From Atopsyche davidsoni (lineage: Eukaryota > Arthropoda > Insecta > Trichoptera > Hydrobiosidae): a DNA stretch of 64,000 nucleotides. Where the stretch lies: NCBI GenBank assembly GCA_022113835.1, contig JAILWY010000027.1:5954501-6018500 (forward strand). The letters are read 5' to 3'. Made by a program: the position numbers and the translations under genes. Under the pieces are notes generated by a model. That model saw only the letters and a list, made by a program, of their open reading frames with translations, was not told the origin of the DNA and did no database searches. Of the stretch, positions 54,841 through 64,000 are shown piece by piece. How positions within the stretch are numbered: the first letter of the stretch is position 1; every line of letters starts with the position of its first letter.

Positions 54841-55700
54841 GTGAAGTTCAAATGGATTCTAAGTGGTACTCATTCAGACCGTAGTGTGTTCATTCCTATG
54901 ATAGTAGTTCAAATTTTAAAACAACAAATCTTAGACACGTGCTATAATTTTTATGAAATCACGCTCTCAGAGCCACCTTCTCCAGAAATAATTCGATTGA
55001 ACTGTAGTCAAGCTAATCATGCACGCTGTGCTGGCATGCTTAACGACGTCGTCACCTTATTTATGATTTCACATTTAAAAAAAAATAACTTATTCTCGAT
55101 ACCATCACTTATGTTTGCTTTTATCGTACCTTTGTCTTTAATTTATCATTCGAGTTCTTATTGCGACGGGAAAATACCAATCAATTGCGAAGGGTGAGTT
55201 TCCTTTTCATGAAGGTGCTCCACGCAAAATATACATTTACACATCCAAGAATGAGTTACAAGACTCATTTAATATTACCCTGGACATTTGTAATGGGACG
55301 TTCTCTCCAGTGCCAACAAACATAAATGTGCATAATAATACATTAGAGGAGGTCCATTCAAAAAGATTTATACTGGTACACCGGAAAAATAGCCAATGAT
55401 TTTTATGAGCAAAGTTACACTAAGAAGGCTTTGAGGTACGGTCGAGACTTGGAAATATTTTTAAGATTCGTGTGCCAATCTCCCTAGACATGGACCTGGA
55501 GCGCCCTTACCATTATAAATATACAACATAATAGAGTATTATATAGGGGTCCCTTTTGGGAGATTCATATTAGATCGGAAAAACAAATATATGTGTTCTC
55601 TCGTGACGAAGAGACGCTAATGGTTTCGTCGAACACACCTGCGGAGGCTGCCGATGATGAGGTAGCCCGACAAGTGGATTTGGAGGACATTATCTGTTGA
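54841..55700 (+). pseudogene. Decayed coding region of unknown family, several frames
   Basis: Three open stretches follow one another. 54841-55197 (118 codons, no ATG start) contains a hydrophobic segment, SLMFAFIVPLSLIYH. 55142-55396 is open in the next frame and reads on through EFPFHEGAPRKIYIYTSKN, with three N-glycosylation sequons (NIT, NGT, NNT). 55392-55700 is open apart from one TAG at 55485 and ends ADDEVARQVDLEDIIC. The last two overlap at a five-A run (55385-55389), so one indel joins them into about 185 codons broken by a single stop. I do not recognise the protein. The sequons and hydrophobic stretch suggest a secreted or membrane protein, but this is inference. Confidence 0.4.
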
Positions 55701-55870
55701 CACTTTTTCCGCACCGCTTAGCGCCGCTGCGATAATTGTCACGCATCTCTGGAGAGGCTTTGCGCTGTTTGCCTGCGATGTTTGTTCTATCACCGCCTGA
55801 GAGATTCCTCTCGTTGGAAATCGAGGCTCCGGTGTGAAATATTAATAGTGTCAGTTAATCTGGGTCAATG

Positions 55871-55918
55871 ACTTCGATACATACTTCGATACATACTTCG
55901 ATACATACTTCGATACAT
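55871..55918. repeat. 12-bp tandem repeat, four copies
   Basis: ACTTCGATACAT is repeated four times exactly, head to tail, about 170 bp after the end of the decayed plus-strand ORF. Confidence 0.97.
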
Positions 55919-56319
55919 ACGCACTCAGACAGCACAGGAAGTTAATTCACACGTTTTGATGCACTTTTATGAATTATGTTGGCGCGACGGTCTAAGAAAG
56001 AATATATTTATCACTACGTAGGTTTAATTTACGCGGCAGTAAAATGTAAATTAAAATTAAAATGTAAATTATTTAAGAAGTCGTGTGCAACTTTTGCGAA
56101 AATTTATTATTTCTTTAAAATTTGTTATGAGGAAATACAACCACCCCACTTATAAATAATCGAAGCTTAGATGTGGAAAATAAACTGTGTCCATCTCGGG
56201 TAATTATTTGACTAATTATAAACGAGGACATCACAAAATTTCGTTTTGTGCTAAATGGTTATTTTCTTTCGACCCAAGATGCACTTCATCATTTTTGGTC
56301 ATTGAAAGAACTTAAATTA

Positions 56320-56400
56320 TTCAATCTGGAATTCGAACCAGGTCGATAAAAGCTTAACCGCTACACTTCGATGCTATTGCAATAAACTTGAAATTCGATG
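56320..56400 (-). repeat. tRNA-derived SINE relic or tRNA-like fragment
   Basis: On the minus strand, AGTGTAGCGGTTAAGCTT is followed by CTGGTTCGAATTCCAG, a degenerate T-arm with a B-box-like core (GGTTCGAATTC). The GTTAAGCTT then GGTTCRAAT order matches the relic at 2750-2830. No cloverleaf closes. Confidence 0.35.
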
Positions 56401-59387
56401 TAAATTAAGTTCTAAAATTTAATAAAACAGCTAATTACAAGAATGCACAAATTATTGTGGTAGCCGTTTTATTTTTCAATGGAATGAAAATATAAATTAA
56501 GATTTTTTTCAACACAGGATTATTAAAAAATAATACAAAGCTTGGTTTATTTTTATGATCTGCTTTGGTTTTGTAAATACTGTCAAAAGTAATTTTAAGT
56601 CGCTAAAGATAAGTCGATCGAGACATCATTTATGATTCGGCGGCGCCGGGTGTGGCCAAGCACCACTTGTGACTCGATGGCGCTTACGATGGCTGGCGTT
56701 TACGATATGCACGGTGAAAATATAATATCGGATCGCCCGAGTGCATTGCTCCTTGAAGTGAAACAGCACTCGTCAACAATGCCTGGACCGATATATTAGC
56801 AAGACGATAATATAAGCAGCTTGAATATAATCCGGTCTAGGCAGTTTTATTGACGAAGCCATAAATAAACTGAGGCACAATAGGTCGGATCGTAAGCCAT
56901 TAAATTATCACAGATATAATATATCTGTAGTCTGTTTTTTAACGTGATTATTTATGCAACTGCGAAGGAGCTCCTCCCCGGTCGCGCGGAGTGGGCCGGC
57001 GATGACAATTACTACTGAAGTCATCTTGGAGGATGGTCACCGGCGTGGGAGGAAGTCAGGGGACGGAGACATCTGCTGCCCGCCGCCCACGCCCGCGGCC
57101 GCCGAGTACCTGACCATGTTCTGCTCAATGGAAACCTTTGGGATTTGAAATCGATAGCATTAAATCGATGAGAATGTTTTTATTACATTTCGCTGCGTCC
57201 ATTTATTTGAAAACAATCAAGCTTCCTTACTTACATATTTGATATCCTTAAAAGTCCAAGTTCATCAAAAAAGGGAGCATCGGATATCAATTGATTCTGA
57301 ACCAATAGAAAGTGTTTTATTTATTAAATTTCAATAAAAAAATATTTGTTTAGTAACTTGTTATTAATTGAAAAATAATTAAAAATTAAAAACCACAAAT
57401 ATAATGGTACTAAATTATTTAATATAATTTTAAGACTCAGGAACACTTGTGATTATTTTTCATCATTTCAACCAATATCCAAACGTAGAAACAAGATTTA
57501 ACCTTAACTATTTTGGCACGTTTTAATTACATTTATTTAATTAAAGCACACATCGCGAAATTGATCTAATCAAAATATACACCCAAAGCTAAGTTATGAT
57601 TAAATTAATTGATAGTCAGAATAAATGACACGGGGGTAGTTTGTGCGGGATACTACATCCCAGCCTTTCCTGACCTACGTCCAAGGACTATTCGTCAACT
57701 TCCTAGTTAAGAATACGAATTATAGGCTCCGCCGTAAATCAGTTTACCAAAGAGATAATTATAGATGAGAAGATATGGACGAGGTGTCAGTAACTCTTAT
57801 ATTTATGCTGCTTGTAATCTGGTTACTTCGAGTAGTAAATGGAATCTATTTCACCAGAGAGCTTGTATTACGTTCTGCATATTGTAAATTGAGATTATTG
57901 TATGCCTGCGAATGGAATAATTTACAACAATAAAATTAAATGTACAGGTAAAAAATAAAAATCTTATTCAATGAGAGATTACCGAGCGTGCATTGTTGAG
58001 TTTTGAAAAGAAGCTCTATATCGGCCAAAAGAATATAAAATATAAAATCTAAAAATAAAAATAAACCCTCCAGTAAACTTCTAAAGTTAATTCTCAGGTA
58101 TGAATTTTTATGAAAGCTTTCAATTTAATTAAATTTGTGTAGCTATATAAAGAATTCTCCAAAATGGATGATGGCTATATTTAAATTCTAGCAACAGAAT
58201 ACGACGCAAATAGAAGAAAAAAAATTACACATAAAAAAGTGTATTATTTACAAAAAGTCCTACACGAACGAAATATGTAAATCACATCAAAAATCATATT
58301 TGCTCAATAATAATCACACCTTCGTTTTTACCGAGTACTACGACACGTGTTTGCAGACTCAGTTTACTTCGGTGTTATTAAACAAACAAAAAAAATTATG
58401 CGATACGCATAGGTAATGTGACAAGTACATTCAATTGTAGCACAGGATTTTTTTGTTGTAAAGAACGAGAAGCGACACAATAAAGGTGTACATACAAGGT
58501 AAGAGGTACAGAGAGCGGAATCACGTGGCTCGCCAACAAATCACGTAACATGAGCCTTTATGTATTTCACGTTAACGATCTTGACAGTTCTGCTGAATAG
58601 TCCGCTACGAAAAGAAAATGTTTATTTTTCTGTGAAATTGACACGACAGCCTTGGACGTAAAAATAAACATTACGCAAGAACGCTTCACTCAAAGGAAGT
58701 TTACTCCATTTGCCAAAGGAACACAGAGCGAGGCATCTCTCGGCGTGCATGTCTCGCGTCTACAATAATATGACATTACAGACTCAGTTACTATTACCAA
58801 AAATGATAGTGCCGAAAGGTTAGTCGCATTAACATTTACAACACAATGCACTGAGTAATGTGTAAATGTATTACATTTTTTTAGAATGCATCACCTTGAT
58901 TGAATTAAAATCTGACCAAAAGATTTGTGATACTTCATACCCGTTTCCGCAGCCTAGGGTTTTTCAGTTTTACTATACATAATCAAAATTTATATCAATA
59001 AAAGCGACACTGGAAACGCAACCCTAGTAATATGTGGGTGAGATGAAATTCTCAGGATACAAAGCAGATTTTATTAAATGTTATAATAAAGTCTATGACG
59101 ACCGGTCGTTGCATTGAGCACCTCCAGGGCGACGAGAGCTTAGCCGGGACACATTTATTTGAAGATATACACAGTAGAAGCAATAAACCTCATATAAAAT
59201 ATAACGTCCAGTGGCTTTATGGCCATTCGTTATTGCCGACTTTATTTTGTTAAGTTTTAATACAGCGACATCAGGTTTAGTCTCTGGTTTTCTAGCTGAA
59301 CTACTGAGTACGCGAGATTCAAGATATCAGAGATTTACAACAGCTTATTATTTTATTGTAAAGAGGTCTTTGGTATATGCTTGGGGA

Positions 59388-59399
59388 GGGGGGGGGGGG
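59388..59399. repeat. G12 homopolymer
   Basis: Twelve G residues in a row, preceded by GGGGA, in otherwise AT-rich DNA. Such runs are often misassembled, so the true length is uncertain. Confidence 0.9.
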
Positions 59400-62300
59400 A
59401 TTTCAAAACATACATATTATTTTACAAATCACAATGGAGAAAACAATTTAGGAAAAATATAATTTCAAATATTTTTTCAAAGCCTTTTTAACAAAATTAT
59501 TTTTTTACAATAAACAGTTTTTTTAGTTTATTTAAAATGCCTTAATATTTTTCTTTTTTTACTAAAAAAAATTTATCAAATAACATTTTGGTAATTTTTC
59601 TGAGCTTATATAAAAATAATAATTCAATAATTCATGTTAAAAATTGTAGTATTTACAAAGCAGCAATTTTTTTCAAATAAAAAAACTTTAGCAAAGAGGC
59701 TATTAACAGTAAACACGAAATTAATTAACAATTTATTTTGCCACGGTCAGAGAAGAGCGCCGCGCTACAGCGAGAAAACTAAATGGAAATAGTTTTTCAG
59801 GCGCAAGTCTTTGTGTCAGATTTCCACAGATGTTTAAGAAACTGGACACTTTTTAATTAATAGCAAATAAAATGTAATTTCGGCTCCAGTTTATTTAATA
59901 AACATACCCAGCGTGTAACTTAAAATAAAATAACGCATTGAATAATTAAATAACTAGGACAAATGGCTGCGAAGGAATATAGGGTGGCGTGAATTCTAGA
60001 ACGGATTTTGATTCTGAGAGCATTTGCAAAGTTACAAATGAAAATAGCATTAGTGGCCAAAACTACAGTAGAAAAAACCACTATGGCGATTAAAACAATT
60101 ATGGTAGTTTTTGTAAAACATTATTTGGAGACCAAAAAAAAACACTAAAAATTAGTATAATTCTTTTTTAAATTTTGCGAATTTGAGACAGCAATGAGAA
60201 CTGAATCTAAATAGCGTAACGAACAGATCTCAAAATGTTATAAGATTATTTAAAAGAATCGTAAATATTATTTACATTCCACCGTTTTGAATATTTTTTG
60301 TGCCACTCCATCTATTTAAAAGTGATCGATTTTGCTTCCTTTCGGTTGGCTTTATTTGAATGCGCACAGTTATGCCAGGAGGTGAGCATGTCAGGTGTCG
60401 AGTCGATCACATTTTTTCGGGTATTTTTTCGGGGCGGTCGTGCCGCGAGGCCCGGCCAGCGCGGCCGCCCCGCGTGGACCGCGGCTCCTCGGGCCCGCCG
60501 GCAACAATGGGCTTTTCGAGAAAATAAATCACCCGAGATAGCGTCACGAGGAGCGCGCATAATCGTTTTCGGCGAGTGTTCTACATGTCGGTTTTTAATC
60601 GTGAACACTGGCGCGATTAGTATCATTATAAATTATATCTAAAAAATGCGATTCGTTTTTTCGGTACATTTGTGCGGAATCGATGTTTGCTTATGCAGAG
60701 CGCGACGAACTTAAAACCGCAAAGCAGCCCAGCACGTAAGGCGGGTTTTTGTGTTGAATGTTTGCAAAACGTTCGGTAATCAAAGAGTCTCGTAAGTCTG
60801 GGCTTGTCTAATAAAAGCCGGGCAAAAAAATACAGTAGTTCTTTTGATATGACGGCGACGGCCGCGCGGAGCGTTTTCCACGTCGAAAAAATGTTTTTCT
60901 AAGAAGCGCTGTTCGTAATAGCGCTTCGAGTCCAGAGCGGATTACAATACACAGTGTGTTATTAGCCAAATATTTTTTTCCTCTCGGCAGCGTGTCAACC
61001 GCTAGCGCTCGTCGCCTAGAACAATGGACTCTGCCATCAGCGCCAATTAATATCTCTATAATCTCAGCCAGACGCGAGCACATCTGCCGCGGACATCACA
61101 CATCCCAGGGCTACGGATACCATCGGAGCACGGACGATTTTGGCTTACAACAATACATGCTAATTCATATTTTGGAATTGGGAATATATATCATTATTAT
61201 AATACGCATTGGCAATTTAAGAACAAGTTATTGCTTTGAGAGCATTCCGAGGATAGTGACGAATAGTGATTATTGCACGCACAATGATCTATAGGCGTAT
61301 ATTCTCAATGATATTCTTCACAATAAAACATTTAAAATTTAACATATGTATTTTTCAGGATCAACTATTTTTTATTGACCTATTGAGTTTAATGAACCCA
61401 CCCCCTATGAAGCACGATAATTTTTTTTTAATGATCCTTCTTTAAAAACTTTGCGATTGAAATTAAATTTAAGATTTTACCAAAAACCAGTAGCGATAAA
61501 TTAAACTATTATATTCAAATAAAAACAAAAGGTTTTGTATTGCAAATACAATAATTAAAATGTTGTAACTTACCGTGTTACCAAACTAACGTTTCTAACA
61601 ACAATTATTATGCCGAAATGAATAGACAAACTGCTATTTACATAATAACAGTACAAAATATACAATTATTTCTGAATCTCTGAAACTTAATTACGCAAAA
61701 GTTTTTTTTCGCGTTGCAATGAATATCCACCGAGCCGTCATCGAGGTGAATAATAAGCACAATTTCGATGCATTACAAGTAACAATGGGCGAGAGCATAA
61801 TGAAGTCGCAAAACACGGGCTTGACGGGTTGTTGATAAGTCGGCTGATATACTCGTCCGTCGCGTCGCTGGCCGGACAGTATGGTAAACAGTCACAGACA
61901 CAGCCCCGACAGACAACTCCCAGCACTCGCGATAATTATACGCCGGCTGACTGCGGGACACGTCCGCATACGCCCCGGCCTCCCTGCACCTCTGCCCCAG
62001 CACTCGATAATCCTGTTTCTTATACCCAGGGTGACTTAACGAATACATCCAAGTGCGTTGGGTTGTCTCAGCATCGACTACAAATGATTTATATTTCAAG
62101 ACCCAGCGTCTACATTCACATACACGCCATACACTTAATGTTAACATGTCGACATGTTCAACGAACAAATTGTTTGACAATCAATTTTAATGCGAAAATG
62201 TTTAAAATATACAAACTGTGCCGAAGGATTGTTTCATAGAACTTTAGTAAAGATTTGGTATAAGCTAACTAACATTAAAATAACTAAGCTCATTTCCTTA

Positions 62301-64000
62301 AACCAATATTGATTTACTTATTTTATTATTAGGATATTATATAGACTTGAAATGTTACATTATTCCCTTTTATAACATATAAATTTTAACATTTCTTAAA
62401 CATATACAAATATGTAGATATTTTAAGCACGTTGTTAACATTTAATCATAAACGGTGCACCTAATCATTTGAAAAATAAAAATGCAGTAAAATTTATAAA
62501 AACATAGGTTTAAAAGTAGTACTGAGTAGTCAAAGTAGCTGGAACTACATTTGACCTAAAAAATCATTGCTATACAAGTTTTACCATATTCAATTGTAAA
62601 AGTACTAAATATAGATATATAAGCCAATGTCTATTAACGAAACCGGTTGTTTCATAATAACATTTTGAGTATAGCAATAGTTTATTAGCACAGGTACGTA
62701 TGGGATGTCTTTTAAACGTTGATATATGTAGACCTCGAAACACAATTCCTGAAGCTGTCAAGCAGGTTCAATCTATTCTAATCTCTTAAATATCGATTCT
62801 ATTTTATGATTTAACCTTTAATTTGTAATAAGTTGTTAAGGGCACCTTGCGATAATACGTATTTTAATTCTATGCATCCGTGTAATAGTGCAGTGATGCC
62901 TAAACGCAGCGCAGCTTTGCGGAAATGGCCGGAGCCGCTCGGGCGGCAGGGTTCCGGACGGTGTTAGGATGCGGTTATAACCCGTAAAAAGGCGAGTTAA
63001 ATAATTAAAGCGCCGATGACGTGCCTTATGACGGCTGACGTGAGGTGGATGACCCGCGCCGGTCGTGAACCCGCGGGGATATGTCGGGCGGGCGAGCGGG
63101 CCCGGGGTACGAGTCCACGCTTGCACTCGGCGTCTGCATTCAGCTCCTAATCACTCCGGCGTCATGGACGAAAATGACTTGCAATAAAATAACCCATTAA
63201 ATACTTATGAATAATTAATTTAGTTACATAGCCGAATTTGGCACGCCAAAGTCAAATTGAACTATAAACAATAAAAAATATTTAACAAGACTTTTTTAAT
63301 GCTTGCCAAAATGATATAAAGTAAGATAGCCCTCGAAGAGGTTGTTTATTTTTATAGACGTTCTTTAAATTTCTTGCGAAAATATATAAACAATCAAGTG
63401 ATTTACGAGAAAAGTTTAGGCAGATATTAAAAATCAATTGGGATCATGTTTTACACGTATAAATTAAAGATCACGAAGTTTCTAATAAAAGGTTAAAGTT
63501 TTTACAAAAACGCAGAGAAACCGATCGGAATAGACATACAATGGGTACTATAAAAGTTTTTTTTTTTACAAAAATGCAACAAAACAAAAAGAAAACCATA
63601 GTATGCTTCTACAGGGGTGCAGTGAGGTACTGGGGTGTGCGTTGCAATCGCAGCTGCGTCTGAAGTTAAGACATCTCGAAATATATACCAGCAATAATAA
63701 CAATAATAGTGTTGTTGTTAATGCACGTGTAATAGGTGTCGGGAAGCGAGGCGGCCGGGAACACACGCGCGCTCAATCACTCTAACCGCGAGCATTACTC
63801 AGGACGCTATCGCCGCGATCTGCGCCCACGCGCCCCGCCCTGCAGGACCAGCCGTGGCCGAGTGTCCGGGGAGATCGCCGCGGCGATTAACAGTCGCGTC
63901 GTTAAAAACTTAAATTACGAGTGAATTGTATCGCATCGCAGTGTATCATAGCGGGAGACCAATCCCAGCTCACACGAGCTAAACAACCTGAAAAAGCACT

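Larger units (their letters stand above)
55701..63999. other. Gene-poor region with GC-rich islets to the right edge
   Basis: No exon could be supported. GC-rich islets lie near 56,635-56,770, 56,965-57,130, 60,415-60,560, 60,840-61,140, 61,730-62,040, 62,915-63,170 and 63,725-63,900. Open frames over the islets at 56,954-57,148 (+), 60,298-60,642 (+) and 61,773-62,180 (-) show no family motif. If twin is transcribed from beyond the right edge this is intronic; otherwise it is intergenic. Confidence 0.4.

Noticed and set aside
60298..60642. 114-codon plus ORF and 104-codon antisense ORF
   Set aside because: Both run through a CpG-rich islet; Arg/Ala/Gly-rich content reflects base composition and not a domain.
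33980..61790. SOX-like ACAATGG/CCATTGT words in or near several GC-rich islets (for example 33984, 49345, 50616, 60504, 61021)
   Set aside because: About eight are expected by chance on two strands of 64 kb, roughly what I counted, so there is no enrichment claim.

Overview
The window looks like nuclear DNA of an insect, most likely a moth or butterfly. Both recognisable proteins are animal-type and spliced with GT-AG introns. The twin-like C-terminus is of insect type, and the background is AT-rich with small degenerate transposon copies. The lepidopteran placement is an inference. There are no operons, bacterial signals or CRISPR arrays.

Layout. (1) 1-2.7 kb: a GC-rich promoter-like block and two possible exons of an unidentified minus-strand gene leaving the left edge. 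(2) 3.74-4.32 kb: a 5'-truncated Jockey-type LINE with an exact 13-bp target-site duplication. (3) 8.10-9.75 kb (+): mRpS24, complete in three exons. (4) 9.82-16.86 kb: a 7-kb AT-rich tract, best explained as a very long 3' UTR of the convergent next gene. (5) 16.86-23.41 kb (-): eight 3' coding exons of twin/CNOT6, the CCR4 deadenylase. They encode the whole nuclease domain; the N-terminal leucine-rich-repeat exons were not found. One intron carries a 255-bp mariner-derived MITE. (6) 23.4-64 kb: over 40 kb without a recognisable gene. It is AT-rich with GC-rich islets every 1-3 kb and may be twin's first intron(s), a regulatory domain, or both. Within it lie a possible two-exon small gene (45.37-45.72 kb), a broken ORF (48.68-49.00 kb), a coding-like block with head-to-head ORFs (54.17-55.70 kb), four perfect CRE palindromes (38.6-51.8 kb), G-rich blocks and small tandem repeats.

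The two identified genes have unrelated jobs (mitochondrial translation; cytoplasmic mRNA deadenylation) and are simply convergent neighbours whose 3' ends nearly meet near 9.8 kb. The most novel material is the unrecognised coding-like DNA at 45-56 kb. Nothing was searched against a database; all identifications are by eye.
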